Part shown: piece after piece, positions 8,979 to 18,329 of the stretch
Position numbering within the stretch: position 1 is the stretch's first letter
Layout of the letters: the number at the start of each line of letters is the position of its first letter
DNA from: Shewanella sp. 1CM18E
GTDB taxonomy: Bacteria > Pseudomonadota > Gammaproteobacteria > Enterobacterales > Shewanellaceae
Length of the DNA: 64,000 nucleotides
Assembly: GCF_023161665.1 (NCBI RefSeq)
Contig: NZ_JALNTW010000006.1
Span: forward strand, 180,835-244,834
Direction of reading: 5' to 3'
Position numbers and translations under genes: made by a program
Notes under the pieces: generated by a model
Told to the model about the DNA's origin: nothing
Database searches by the model: none
What the model saw: the letters and a program-made list of their open reading frames with translations, nothing else

Positions 8979-9674
8979 TTAGTTAATTGGCACAGCTTGA
9001 ACAACAAAGCGCTGCTCTCCTCCAGCAAACTCTGCACCAAAGGGGTAACAGGTAACTAAAGTTAATACGCTTTCGCCGCTATCTTCAGTCACACTCATAT
9101 CTGACTCATGCACCACTTCAGCCATAATCACCTTGTACACCAGACTTTTACCTGTAGCACTTTGTAGGCGAATTAGCTGACCGAGTTTGATGCTATTAAG
9201 CCGAGCAAAATGAGTGTCTCGGTGGCCTGCAATCACTGTATTACCACGGCTATTAATATTAGCGGACGACAACATTTGCGCTGGTCCAAATGCCAAATTG
9301 CGACCCGACGCACCAGCAAGCACATATAAACTATCGCCATTTAAACGAGCATGCTCACTATCGTAATCGCGAATATCAGCAGGCAAAAAGTCCATTTTTG
9401 CCACCGGGTGCGTATCAGCCCAAGACCAAGGTTTATGCGGCCTCCTCTCCTGTAATGTTTTTTGCCATGCTTGCTGAATTAAAAATTGTGCAAAATGTGC
9501 TTTAGCTTGCATATATCCCCCTTGAGCCATTAATAAAGCGCCAACTAGTAATAGTGACCAACAACAGATCCGGTGAAAGTGGCGAGCTTTATTGCTTACC
9601 TCAGCTAAACCGCCGCCCTTACGCTTATAGTTACCTGTAAAACGCTGATAAAAAAAACCACTAAAATTAGTCAT
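8979..9674 (-). CDS. Class GN sortase of the proteobacterial dedicated sortase system
   Basis: Transpeptidase of about 231 residues anchored by one N-terminal membrane helix (about residues 37-52, WSLLLVGALLMAQGG) with the catalytic domain outside. The sortase triad is visible: histidine in IAGHRDTH (about 151), cysteine in TLVTCYPF (about 209) and arginine in GEQRFVV (about 222). The start is placed at an ATG whose ATGACTAA overlaps the stop codon of the upstream substrate gene, implying translational coupling; an upstream TTG is less likely. Immediately before it lies its only evident substrate, with an LPQTG tail. In the family this is a one-enzyme, one-substrate arrangement in marine Gram-negative bacteria. 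The acceptor to which the substrate is joined is not known. Confidence 0.92.
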   Translation of the reverse strand: MTNFSGFFYQRFTGNYKRKGGGLAEVSNKARHFHRICCWSLLLVGALLMAQGGYMQAKAHFAQFLIQQAWQKTLQERRPHKPWSWADTHPVAKMDFLPADIRDYDSEHARLNGDSLYVLAGASGRNLAFGPAQMLSSANINSRGNTVIAGHRDTHFARLNSIKLGQLIRLQSATGKSLVYKVIMAEVVHESDMSVTEDSGESVLTLVTCYPFGAEFAGGEQRFVVQAVPIN

Positions 9675-12069
9675 CAGTCGCGCTTCTAGCAAATGACAAA
9701 CGATACAAGAGTGCTAATAACAACAGCATGCCGCCAAAAATCAACAACACATAACTATTGGTGCCTGTCTGCGGCAGTGTCTGATTTAAGCCTTGAAGAT
9801 TACTTTGCCAGCCATGAGGTAAATGCTGCTCAACATTCGCATCAACCGAAGAAACGCCTTGAGGCTTAATCGGTGTTACATCAACGGCAACTAAACTGGT
9901 ATAGGCGCTCATAATATGAAAGTTCATTGCAATTGCGGTTATTTGCTTTTCAATTCGTTGTTTATTCGCGCTCTGCTTAGTTAGCTCTAAAGCTGCAATT
10001 TGCTTACGCGCCCAGACTAAATCTAAACCTTTAGCCTGCTCGCTGCTGTTAAGTGCCAAACGTCGCTGCCAGAAGTGGCCTGCTAATTGCCCCTCAATCA
10101 GTAGCTCATTATTCACATAACTTGGAATACGCACTGCCACTAGAATAGGTTCGTGTGCGTATAGGTCGGGGATATTCACTGGCCAGTAGTCTGGTACACT
10201 ACCATCACTAAATTTAAGGTCGACATCTGTCACCTGCGGCTTCTCAAGCTTTTCTAGCAAATTAACGACTTTGCTATTCACTTCATCCATCTTACCTATG
10301 TAGGTGTATGTTCCCCGGCCAAGCTCAGCAGCACGCTGCATAAAGTGCGCATTAGGTGCAGAGCCAATACCTATCGTAAATAGTCGACTATCTGCTAGCT
10401 GGTTGCGTATTTGCTCAAATAATCCTGACTCATTTGCTACCGCGCCATCAGTGATAAATAACACTTGCCGAATAGAATTGCCGCTACGATTCTGAGGCTC
10501 ATTATTTTCCCCTTGCCAAGCAAGGTGACTCTTTTGTTGATTAAGCGCCGCATCTAGAGCAAGAGCCATCTCAGTGCCACCGTCAGCCTGTAAGCGGTTA
10601 ATGTAATTTTGAGCACGACCTATATTGATAGCGCTCGCAGGCATTGCCTGTTGCGACCATTTGGCAACACTAGAGTTAAACTGCAAAATGTTAAACCTAT
10701 CTTGTGGCCTAAGTCCTGCTAACGCATGCTTTAGCGCAGATTTTGCCTGAACAATTGCATCACCAGACATAGAGCCTGATGTATCAATCACGAGAATAAG
10801 TTCTCTTGCAATTGTATTGACTTGTTCAGTTTGCCCTTGTGGCGGCATCAGCATCACCAAAGCATACTGTTCAGCACTTTTACTGTGACTGATTTCATCT
10901 TGAGCCGTTGAAGCTTGCCCCTTCTGAATTGGCTCTTTTTGATGCGTTTTACCTTGTTGCGAAAATACCGCTGCTAAAGGCTCGCTGCCTTGAACAGGTT
11001 CCCAAGTCAGTACAAAGTCGCGGTTAGCTATTGCGTCACTGACTAGACTAACTTGAGCTGCTGCGTTTTCAATCATATTGATATCAATTTGATGATAGGG
11101 GCTAACAATATTTTCTATCGCCATAGCAGTATCAAATTTAACCTTGATGGAAACAAGATTTTGTTGTTGCTTTGCTTCATCAAACTGAGTTGCAGAGCCT
11201 GCGGCATTGCTAGGCAGCTTTGCAATAGCTGCCACATGTTGATGAAATACCTCGTTTGATAGCTCACCTTGCTTAGCGAGTTCGCTTTTATTGGCAAGCA
11301 GTTGCTTATTATATTCCGCATACTCTTGTGGCTTAATTCGCGCCATAATTTGCTCGCTTAAACTCTGTGCATCACCTTGTGCCAAATTTGACAGAGGGTT
11401 TTGTGGACTATCGACTCCACTTTTGGGGGCATAACGTGGCGCTACAACCATAGGGAAGCGCAAGCTAAATTCGCCATCACGATAATCCAGCGTTTCTTGA
11501 TATGTCAGCTCTACTATTAAGGTTTGTCCTGGTGCTAAATTCGCCACGTTGGCGCTAAAAATATTTGCGCGCTTTTGCTCCAGTAAACTTGCTTGTTTGC
11601 CTTGGGATTTAGCTTTCTCATATACCGCTTTGGCCTTGGCTTTGGGCTGTATTTGCCCTTCTATAACTCTATCGCCAATGTGTAATTTAAGTTGATCGAC
11701 TGCCGCCTCGTTAGGCAGCGGAAACAGATATTGACCATTAACCCAATCTGTTGAAGCATTGGTAAACTCATGGCGCACTGCAACCCGATTAGTCCAACCA
11801 GAAACTTGCATATTGACATCGGTTTTCATTGGTAAAGCCAAAGTCACATCACCATATTGGTTAGCAAAAACTAACGTACCTTGGCTTATTGGCTCGGTCT
11901 GTAATCCATTTTCCTTAGTAAGCGCCTCTGTCGTAGATAACGCAAATGCTTGCTGCGATACAAAAACAGATATCACTACTATTGCAAGTGGGGTTACGAT
12001 TTTGCCGAAAAACTTTACTATGGAGTTCGGCGCTTTAAGCTCAGCATGAAATGTTAAATACCCTGCCAT
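9667..12069 (-). CDS. Sortase-dedicated VIT/VWA surface protein
   Basis: An 800-residue protein. After an N-terminal signal (hydrophobic TPLAIVVISVFV, cleavage near AFA) comes a VIT domain (about 55-190: VRHEFTN, YLFPLP, VYEKAKSQG, FSANVANLAPG), a helical stretch, a von Willebrand A domain (about 425-610) with MIDAS DTSGSMS and later FITDGAV, then a beta region and a sorting tail: LPQTG at about 765-769, a hydrophobic segment and a basic end RLSFARS. This is the layout of the marine sortase target family. ATG 12069 has AAGGAAG six bases upstream; extension to 12099 is unsupported. It is translationally coupled to the sortase. VIT plus VWA recalls inter-alpha-trypsin inhibitor heavy chains, which bind other matrix molecules. 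Confidence 0.92.
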   Translation of the reverse strand: MAGYLTFHAELKAPNSIVKFFGKIVTPLAIVVISVFVSQQAFALSTTEALTKENGLQTEPISQGTLVFANQYGDVTLALPMKTDVNMQVSGWTNRVAVRHEFTNASTDWVNGQYLFPLPNEAAVDQLKLHIGDRVIEGQIQPKAKAKAVYEKAKSQGKQASLLEQKRANIFSANVANLAPGQTLIVELTYQETLDYRDGEFSLRFPMVVAPRYAPKSGVDSPQNPLSNLAQGDAQSLSEQIMARIKPQEYAEYNKQLLANKSELAKQGELSNEVFHQHVAAIAKLPSNAAGSATQFDEAKQQQNLVSIKVKFDTAMAIENIVSPYHQIDINMIENAAAQVSLVSDAIANRDFVLTWEPVQGSEPLAAVFSQQGKTHQKEPIQKGQASTAQDEISHSKSAEQYALVMLMPPQGQTEQVNTIARELILVIDTSGSMSGDAIVQAKSALKHALAGLRPQDRFNILQFNSSVAKWSQQAMPASAINIGRAQNYINRLQADGGTEMALALDAALNQQKSHLAWQGENNEPQNRSGNSIRQVLFITDGAVANESGLFEQIRNQLADSRLFTIGIGSAPNAHFMQRAAELGRGTYTYIGKMDEVNSKVVNLLEKLEKPQVTDVDLKFSDGSVPDYWPVNIPDLYAHEPILVAVRIPSYVNNELLIEGQLAGHFWQRRLALNSSEQAKGLDLVWARKQIAALELTKQSANKQRIEKQITAIAMNFHIMSAYTSLVAVDVTPIKPQGVSSVDANVEQHLPHGWQSNLQGLNQTLPQTGTNSYVLLIFGGMLLLLALLYRLSFARSATDD

Positions 12070-12180
12070 TTTTACTTCCTTAATCCTTGTCAGCATCACG
12101 CTGCACCTTGGGTGAACCCACTTGCTATTAGTTTGATTAATTCAATATTTAGCGATGTGAGCTCACTTCAAGTAATCCCT

Positions 12181-12945
12181 TTATTTGGCAGAAATAGCTG
12201 CTATCGAACCTTCTTGATTTTGCAGTTTTAAGGTCACGCGGCGGTCAAAGAAGTCATTTTCAAAACTTTGCTCAGCCATTAATGGAGAAGAGTCACCAAA
12301 GGCTTGTTTGTGTAAACGAGCTTCATCGACACCTTGTGCAACCAAATAGCTTTTCACTTCGGCAACTCGTTGTTCAGATAAGGCCTGGTTATAATCGCCA
12401 TCACCACGGCGATCAGCGTAACCAGTTAAATCTAGTGTTAGTTCTGGCGATAGCGACATGGCATAGGCGATATCATTTAACTGACTTTGAAAATGTGGTT
12501 CTATGGTTGAAGAACCCGTTTTAAATTGCACATTCAAGCCTAATGCTAACTCTGTTAACTTTTGCTCCTGAGCCATTTTTAAGCTGGTTAATTGTTGCTG
12601 CGCTTGTTCATATTGATCTGAGAGCTCAACCAAAGACTGGTTTTGCTGATTAAGCGCGACTAATTGCTGCTCTTTTTCATCTAGCATGGCTTGCTGAGTT
12701 TTAATTGCGTCATCATCACCTACTGACTTACCCACTAAGGTACCGGTAAATGCACCAATAATGGCGCCAACCGGACCACCAACAACAGCGCCGAGTACGA
12801 TGCCTGAGGTAAGACCAATTAGTTCTTCATTATTGCTTGATTCTGCAGTTGCCGTTTGCTCAAGCTCAACGCTTTTCGATGCAGCCGCCTGAGTTGAAAA
12901 TACAAGTGCGCCAATAACTAAAGTAGAGATAAGTTGCTTTTTCAT
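12181..12945 (-). CDS. pdsO: Sortase-associated OmpA-like protein (PdsO)
   Basis: 254 residues: signal peptide (cleavage near QAAAS), a glycine-zipper membrane-type segment (about 42-80, SGIVLGAVVGGPVGAIIGAF), a glutamine-rich coiled coil (about 88-135) and a C-terminal OmpA domain (about 145-240) with LTGYADRRGDGDYNQALSEQRVAEVK, which binds peptidoglycan. It is the first gene of the operon that continues to the substrate and sortase. The ATG at 12945 has an AAGGGGAA site; the longer TTG-type frame is rejected. The combination of coiled coil and peptidoglycan-binding domain suggests an envelope anchor or partner for the sorted protein (inference). Divergent from the two-component genes. Confidence 0.88.
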   Translation of the reverse strand: MKKQLISTLVIGALVFSTQAAASKSVELEQTATAESSNNEELIGLTSGIVLGAVVGGPVGAIIGAFTGTLVGKSVGDDDAIKTQQAMLDEKEQQLVALNQQNQSLVELSDQYEQAQQQLTSLKMAQEQKLTELALGLNVQFKTGSSTIEPHFQSQLNDIAYAMSLSPELTLDLTGYADRRGDGDYNQALSEQRVAEVKSYLVAQGVDEARLHKQAFGDSSPLMAEQSFENDFFDRRVTLKLQNQEGSIAAISAK

Positions 12946-12997
12946 AATGTTCCCCTTGGGTATCCGTTCAATCCGATTAGTCAACACCAATCGATGA

Positions 12998-13012
12998 GTT
13001 AAGTTGGTTAAG
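12998..13012. promoter_or_regulatory. Direct repeat GTTAAG-N3-GTTAAG between pdsO and pdsR
   Basis: Two copies of GTTAAG lie nine bases apart 53 bases upstream of pdsO, and a third is at 13169-13174 close to the pdsR start. OmpR-family regulators bind such direct repeats, so this could be the PdsR operator. The match to any known motif is untested. Confidence 0.25.
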
Positions 13013-13192
13013 CGTCATTGTTTCGATGAGGCTATTAAAACTGATTGAAATGGCTTTTCAGGGGAGCAAAAATGGCGATTTGCAGTTCAATTGTGGCAAC
13101 AATATGGCAATCACGGCTTGCGACTTCAAACCTATTAATTTTGCTGTATAGTCACAATCAATTAGACAGTTAAGGCCTGAAATAAAGACACC

Positions 13193-13888
13193 ATGAAACG
13201 TATTGCAATAGTTGAAGATGAAGCAGCAATTAGAGAAAACTATAAAGAAGTACTGCAGCAACAAGGTTACTGTGTTCAAGCCTACGCCAATCGCCCGCAA
13301 GCGATGCAAGCTTTTAATACACGTCTACCCGATCTTGCGATTATTGATATTGGTCTTGAAAATGAAATAGATGGCGGTTTTACCCTGTGCCAATCACTGC
13401 GTGCAATGTCGAGCACCTTACCAATTATCTTTTTAACCGCGCGAGATAGTGATTTTGATACCGTGTGTGGCCTGCGTCTTGGGGCTGATGATTACCTAAG
13501 TAAAGACGTTAGCTTTCCGCATCTTATTGCTAGGCTTGCAGCTTTATTTAGACGCTCAGATCTTAAAAATGTCAGCATTGATGAAAGCCACTTAGTCGAA
13601 CACGGTTTGTTAACCATTGATGTTAACCGCATGCAGGTATTTTGGAGTGGTGTACAAATAGAGCTAACAGTAACAGAGTTTTGGATGGTTCATGCCTTAG
13701 CCAAACGTCCAGGCCATGTGCGACAGCGCCAAGAATTGATGCAAGAAGCTAAAATCTTTGTTGATGACTCAACTATCACTTCCCATGTAAAGCGCATTCG
13801 TAAAAAGTTTATCGCGCAAGATCCCAATTTCGACTGTATTGATACTGTTTACGGTATGGGTTATCGCTGGGATTCTCATAATCAATGA
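13193..13888 (+). CDS. pdsR: Dedicated sortase system response regulator (PdsR)
   Basis: OmpR/PhoB-type regulator of 231 residues: receiver domain (about 1-120) with VEDE acidic pocket, phospho-acceptor aspartate at about 52 (IIDIG), LTARDSD and a lysine in LSKDVS; winged-helix DNA-binding domain (about 130-231) with TVTEFWMVHALAK and TITSHVKRIRKKF. It starts the operon with the sensor kinase and is divergent from pdsO. It probably controls the sortase operon; that is inferred from position and from the family. Confidence 0.9.
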   Translation: MKRIAIVEDEAAIRENYKEVLQQQGYCVQAYANRPQAMQAFNTRLPDLAIIDIGLENEIDGGFTLCQSLRAMSSTLPIIFLTARDSDFDTVCGLRLGADDYLSKDVSFPHLIARLAALFRRSDLKNVSIDESHLVEHGLLTIDVNRMQVFWSGVQIELTVTEFWMVHALAKRPGHVRQRQELMQEAKIFVDDSTITSHVKRIRKKFIAQDPNFDCIDTVYGMGYRWDSHNQ

Positions 13889-13937
13889 TGTTTGAACACA
13901 AACTTACTTGGGTTACTCATTAGGTACTTGTTACACC

Positions 13938-16121
13938 ATGTTTAATATGCCGATAGGTCTGCGCACTAAAGTCGCTATATTGTCGTTATTTCTGCTCTGC
14001 CTACCTTGGCTTGGCTATCAATATGTTTGGGAGATGGAAAAGTATTTACGCCATGGCCAAGAAAAAACTCTTGAGGGCACCACTCAAGCACTTGCAACTG
14101 CTTTACATGAACGCCCCAAATTGTTTGATAGCCAAGCCAGCTTTTTAACCCAAGTAGAGAAAGGCCGCGACTTATATGCCTATCCACTCTCAGGCCCTAT
14201 TCAGCTCGACGGTAAACTTGGCGATTGGAGCAGTTATCGTCACCGTGCACTTAATTATGGCGCTGATTATCAGATCTATAAACGAGATGATAGCGCACCG
14301 CTAAACTTAAGTTTTACCCACATGGTGGGTAAGTATGCGGGTTATCTTTATGCGTTTTTTGAGGTCAACGATGCCAATGTGGTTTATCGTGGCAAAAACA
14401 GTTTAAGCATCGACAGAAACGATCATATCGCTATTGCGACCTTAGCACCCGATGGCCAATTTAGGCGCTATATCATTGCTACCACGCAAGATGGCTGGAT
14501 CAGTGCTTTTGAACTTCCGGAAGATCCAACACTTACCAAACCTGTCACCCCTGAAGTAAAAATTCAGGGTAAATGGACTAAAAGCAAACAAGGCTACAAT
14601 GTTGAGCTGCGGATCCCACTCAACATGGTGGGCAGCAAACTTGGCTTTGCAGTCTATGATGTCAATAATCCACGCAGCCGGGCACTCGATGCTGTCGTCG
14701 GCACGTCAGCCATTGACGATGTCAGTAAACTTGGCACAGTGTTGGTCCCCTCCCCCGAAATTGAAAGCATTATTAAGGGGATGAGCCATAATAGCTCGCG
14801 AATTTGGGTGGTCGATAAACATGGCCGCGTATTGGCAAAATCTGGTGATATTCGCTCAGATAACAGCGTTTGGTCACGTTCATCTATTGATATGGAAGAC
14901 GATTCTGGCTGGGGTAAATTTAAACGCCAATACTTGCATCCACTTTATTATAAAATCTTAACCACGCCTGCGAAGGATTTTATTGATTCGTTGCAAGACT
15001 CCACTGTGCTTCAAGGCAGCCATATCACCAAAGCATTGAACGGTCAGCAGGGCTCCACTTGGCGGCTCACACCCGATAGTAAAGCCGTGGTACTTGCTGC
15101 TGCCAGCCCGATTTGGATTGACGATAAAGTGATGGGCGTGGTCATTGCAGAAGAAACCACTCATGGCATTCGTACACTGCGCAACAAAGCGCTAGAGAAA
15201 CTGTTTAATGTTATTCTAACGGTGATGAGCATGGGCACGTTAGCGCTGTTTTTCTTTGCGTCTAATATCTCTAGTCGCATCCGTAAACTGCGCGATGAAG
15301 CAGAACAGGCCATTGATAGCCAAGGACGAATTAAAAATGAAATCCAAGGTTCTAAAGTACGCGATGAGATTGGTGATTTATCACGCAGCTTTGCCAGTAT
15401 TGTTAGCCGCTTAAGTCAATATACTCATTACCTAGAAAACATGTCTTCAAGGTTGTCTCATGAGCTCCGTACACCTGTTGCTGTTGTTCGATCGTCACTT
15501 GAGCATTTAGGTTTACAAGAGTTAAACCCAGACACCCGCAAATATGTTGATCGGGCACAAGAAGGGGTAAATAGGCTTAATATGATCCTCAATAATATGA
15601 GCGAAGCTACACGTCTAGAAGAAAGCCTGTCTCATGCGGAAACTTCAGTATTCCCATTAGAAAAAGTGATCGGCGGCTGCATGCAGGGTTACCAGATGAC
15701 CTACCCAGCTCAAGCTTTTAGCTTAGATATCACTTCAGAATCAACACCGGTGCTCGGCGTGCCCGAGTATATTGCTCAATTAATGGATAAGCTCATCGCT
15801 AACGCACTCGAGTTTAGTCATGATCAAAGTCCAATTGCAGTCTCACTGCAGTTAAAAGGCAAATTCGCCGAGTTAAGTGTTAGCAACCAAGGGCCTGCGC
15901 TACCCGATAATATGGCTGAGCAAATATTTGAGTCTATGGTGTCGGTACGTGTGCAAAAGTCACAAGACAAGCCGCACTTAGGTTTAGGTCTTTATATCGC
16001 CCGTTTAATTTGTCAATTCCACGATGGCAAAATCTTCGCCAATAACACTGAAGACAACGCTGGCAATATAAATGGGGTGAAGATCAGCATTAGGCTTCCG
16101 TTAAGTAAAGAAGGTTTATAG
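13938..16121 (+). CDS. pdsS: Dedicated sortase system sensor histidine kinase (PdsS)
   Basis: Membrane kinase of about 727 residues. The first membrane helix is at about 9-28; a large periplasmic part (about 30-420) includes a carbohydrate-binding-like beta region starting LDGKLGDWSSY (about 90-270, resembling CBM9-type folds) and a cache-like segment; the second helix is at about 422-442; then HAMP (RIRKLRDEAEQAI), HisKA with phospho-acceptor histidine in RLSHELRTP (about 508) and an HATPase domain (IANALEF, LGLGLYIARLI). The CBM-like sensor suggests that an envelope or extracellular polysaccharide may be the signal (inference). A TTG at 13908 extends the frame, but ATG 13938 or 13947 gives a more normal N-terminus. 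Confidence 0.88.
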   Translation: MFNMPIGLRTKVAILSLFLLCLPWLGYQYVWEMEKYLRHGQEKTLEGTTQALATALHERPKLFDSQASFLTQVEKGRDLYAYPLSGPIQLDGKLGDWSSYRHRALNYGADYQIYKRDDSAPLNLSFTHMVGKYAGYLYAFFEVNDANVVYRGKNSLSIDRNDHIAIATLAPDGQFRRYIIATTQDGWISAFELPEDPTLTKPVTPEVKIQGKWTKSKQGYNVELRIPLNMVGSKLGFAVYDVNNPRSRALDAVVGTSAIDDVSKLGTVLVPSPEIESIIKGMSHNSSRIWVVDKHGRVLAKSGDIRSDNSVWSRSSIDMEDDSGWGKFKRQYLHPLYYKILTTPAKDFIDSLQDSTVLQGSHITKALNGQQGSTWRLTPDSKAVVLAAASPIWIDDKVMGVVIAEETTHGIRTLRNKALEKLFNVILTVMSMGTLALFFFASNISSRIRKLRDEAEQAIDSQGRIKNEIQGSKVRDEIGDLSRSFASIVSRLSQYTHYLENMSSRLSHELRTPVAVVRSSLEHLGLQELNPDTRKYVDRAQEGVNRLNMILNNMSEATRLEESLSHAETSVFPLEKVIGGCMQGYQMTYPAQAFSLDITSESTPVLGVPEYIAQLMDKLIANALEFSHDQSPIAVSLQLKGKFAELSVSNQGPALPDNMAEQIFESMVSVRVQKSQDKPHLGLGLYIARLICQFHDGKIFANNTEDNAGNINGVKISIRLPLSKEGL

Positions 16122-16148
16122 CAAGCTAAAAAATTGTCACTTTATTTT

Positions 16149-16172
16149 AGCCGTTTAGATGTTAAGATGGCT
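16149..16172. promoter_or_regulatory. Probable MetJ box array upstream of metC
   Basis: Three adjoining 8-mers AGCCGTTT, AGATGTTA and AGATGGCT match the MetJ consensus AGACGTCT at 6, 5 and 6 of 8 positions. The array ends 28 bases before the metC start. MetJ represses metC in enterobacteria, so this supports methionine control. Confidence 0.6.
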
Positions 16173-16200
16173 AAAACTAAAAACTGATGGAATACGTCCG

Positions 16201-17379
16201 ATGAAAAAAGAAACGCAGATAGTCAGTCTAGGCCGCGATAAAAAATGGACCCAAGGAGTGATTAACCCTCCAGTCTACCGTGCATCAACCATGGTATTTG
16301 ATACCATTGAAGATATGCGCTTTGCCGCTAAAAATAAGGCTAATGGCGAAATGTTTTATGGCCGCCGTGGCGGCCCTACACATTTTGCGTTTCAAGCAGC
16401 GATTGCAGAACTCGAAGGCGGCGTTGGCACAGCTCTTTATCCATCAGGTAGCGCTGCCATCAGTAATAGTTTGCTCTCGTTTTTAAAAGCGGGCGATCAT
16501 CTACTTATGGTCGACAGTGCCTATGAGCCAACTCGAGACTTATGTAATAAATTGCTTGCTGGTTATGGCATTGAAACCACTTATTATGATCCTATGATAG
16601 GTGATGGCATTGAGGCACTTATTCAGCCCAATACTAAGGTGCTATTTTTAGAATCTCCAGGGTCTATCACCATGGAAATTCAAGACGTTCCAAGCCTAAG
16701 TCGTATCGCCCACCAGCACGATATTGTGGTAATGCTTGATAACACCTGGGCATCCCCCATTAACTCGCGACCGTTTGAAATGGGCGTGGATATTTCAATT
16801 CAAGCTGCCACCAAATACATTGTGGGTCACTCTGATGTGATGATGGGGACGGCAACAGCCAATGAAAAACACTGGGAGCAATTAAGAGAAAATAGCTACC
16901 TGCTAGGCCAGTGCACTTCACCAGATGATGTATATCTAGCAAGTCGTGGATTGCGCACTTTAGGTATTCGTTTAGCTCAACATGAACAAAACGCGCTTAA
17001 AGTAGCTAATTGGCTTGCAAACCGCCCTGAGGTTGACCATTTGCGTCACCCGGCGTTTGAGTCATGCCCGGGTCATGAGTTCTTTAAACGCGACTTTAGC
17101 GCTTCAAACGGCTTATTCTCGTTTGTGCTAAAACAAGGTGATGTGCGCTCAGTAACCGCCTTTGTCGAAAACATGAAACACTTCAAAATGGGCTTTTCAT
17201 GGGGGGGATTTGAAAGCCTAATTTTGGGCGTTTTTGGTATAGACAAATTACGCACAGCTACCAAGTGGGATAGCAGTAAGCCATTAATTCGTTTGCATAT
17301 TGGCCTTGAAAATGTCGATGATTTGATCGCTGATCTAGATGCCGCATTTGAGCGTTATAATCAGGTATTGAACAAATAA
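16201..17379 (+). CDS. metC: Cystathionine beta-lyase
   Basis: PLP enzyme of 392 residues (E. coli MetC 395) that cleaves cystathionine to homocysteine, pyruvate and ammonia in methionine synthesis. It has YGRRGGPTH, YPSGSAAISN (cofactor phosphate loop), MLDNTWASP with the PLP-ring aspartate, and the Schiff-base lysine in QAATKYIVGHSD (about 205), followed by GLRTLGIRL. The start at 16201 gives MKKETQIV; the 14-codon longer frame lacks a ribosome site. Monocistronic, with MetJ-like boxes before and a strong terminator after. The MetC assignment rather than another gamma-family lyase rests on length, the ESPGSITMEIQDVP segment and the boxes. Confidence 0.9.
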   Translation: MKKETQIVSLGRDKKWTQGVINPPVYRASTMVFDTIEDMRFAAKNKANGEMFYGRRGGPTHFAFQAAIAELEGGVGTALYPSGSAAISNSLLSFLKAGDHLLMVDSAYEPTRDLCNKLLAGYGIETTYYDPMIGDGIEALIQPNTKVLFLESPGSITMEIQDVPSLSRIAHQHDIVVMLDNTWASPINSRPFEMGVDISIQAATKYIVGHSDVMMGTATANEKHWEQLRENSYLLGQCTSPDDVYLASRGLRTLGIRLAQHEQNALKVANWLANRPEVDHLRHPAFESCPGHEFFKRDFSASNGLFSFVLKQGDVRSVTAFVENMKHFKMGFSWGGFESLILGVFGIDKLRTATKWDSSKPLIRLHIGLENVDDLIADLDAAFERYNQVLNK

Positions 17380-17718
17380 TGCTAATCGCCAAAAGCGTAT
17401 AATTAATAGATATATGGACTCCACCCAATAAAAGTCAGCAAATATCGCTGACTTTTATTGGTGCTACTAAGCAATAATCTTATATCAGAAGCAAATCAAT
17501 AATGAGTCTTAACTTCCCGCCTTGAGCTATTTGTTGCTAATTAACAACACTAACTCCTCAGCCTTCTTTATCCCTGACTGCTGACTTAATTCATCGTTTA
17601 AATGCTATGATAAAACTGATACTTTGAGTTAATTATGCTCGACATTAAGTAAGTTTATTTTTGCTATTTGTTAAAATAACCTATGATTAGAGTCATCTAT
17701 TTAAAAGTCGATAAGCTT
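17380..17718. other. Intergenic region between metC and the prepilin gene
   Basis: Apart from the metC terminator I see only AT-rich sequence likely to hold the prepilin promoter. No RNA or additional gene is supported. Confidence 0.4.
17425..17461 (+). terminator. Terminator of metC
   Basis: 15-bp perfect stem CCAATAAAAGTCAGC with its complement and a 7-base loop. The T-rich part lies inside the stem (ACTTTTATTGG). Confidence 0.65.
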
Positions 17719-18294
17719 ATGATTAAACAGTCCAACTCGTCCCAAGGCTTCACCTTAATTGAACTTGTAGTCGTCATTATTGTATTAGGCATTTTAGCTG
17801 TGGTTGCCGCGGCAAAGTATGTCGATTTAAAACGAGATAGTGAAATCGCCAGAGTGCAAGCTACAGCAGCCGCTTTGCAGCAGTCAGTGACTTTTTCTCA
17901 CACTAAATGGCAGCTTATTGGTGCTAATACTGCGATGAATGATTTGCCTGATTATGTTGGTGGTGTTTTAGATATCAATAGTTATGGCTTTCCCCTCGGC
18001 ACAGGTAAAGGTAACCCGATGGGACAACCTAAAAATATTGGTCAAGGTGAGCAAGGCTGTGTAGATTTATGGAATATCTTACAGCAAGACCCTGCCTCTA
18101 TCGCTTTATCAAGTGTTAATGACGACAGTGATTTTCAAGCTTACCGCCATCAAGCAGATACTAATCCTGATGGTCTAACCGAATGTACCTATGTACTGAG
18201 AACCCTGGGTGATACTCAAGGCCGTGAGCAGGCTGATATGAAAATTGTTTATGATTCTGTGGCTGGCACAGTAAAGTCTTTCATCAAAAGCTAG
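17719..18294 (+). CDS. Type IV prepilin-like protein
   Basis: 191 residues with a class III signal: short leader MIKQSNSSQG, then FTLIELVVVIIVLGILAVVAAAKY, where glutamate at mature position 5 and the 20-residue hydrophobic helix are standard for prepilin peptidase PilD. Placing the start at 17719 gives a normal 10-residue leader; the ATG at 17683 would give 22. The globular part holds one cysteine pair (GCVDLW and ECTYVL). No other pilus gene is adjacent, so it may be an orphan minor pilin or pseudopilin (MSHA-like). Function beyond this is not visible. Confidence 0.85.
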   Translation: MIKQSNSSQGFTLIELVVVIIVLGILAVVAAAKYVDLKRDSEIARVQATAAALQQSVTFSHTKWQLIGANTAMNDLPDYVGGVLDINSYGFPLGTGKGNPMGQPKNIGQGEQGCVDLWNILQQDPASIALSSVNDDSDFQAYRHQADTNPDGLTECTYVLRTLGDTQGREQADMKIVYDSVAGTVKSFIKS

Positions 18295-18329
18295 TTAACG
18301 ATAAAACCTTTAGCCCTAAAACAGGGTAC

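Noticed and set aside
12157..12166. GTGAGCTCAC as a CRP site
   Set aside because: The half-sites TGTGA and TCAC are separated by two bases instead of six.
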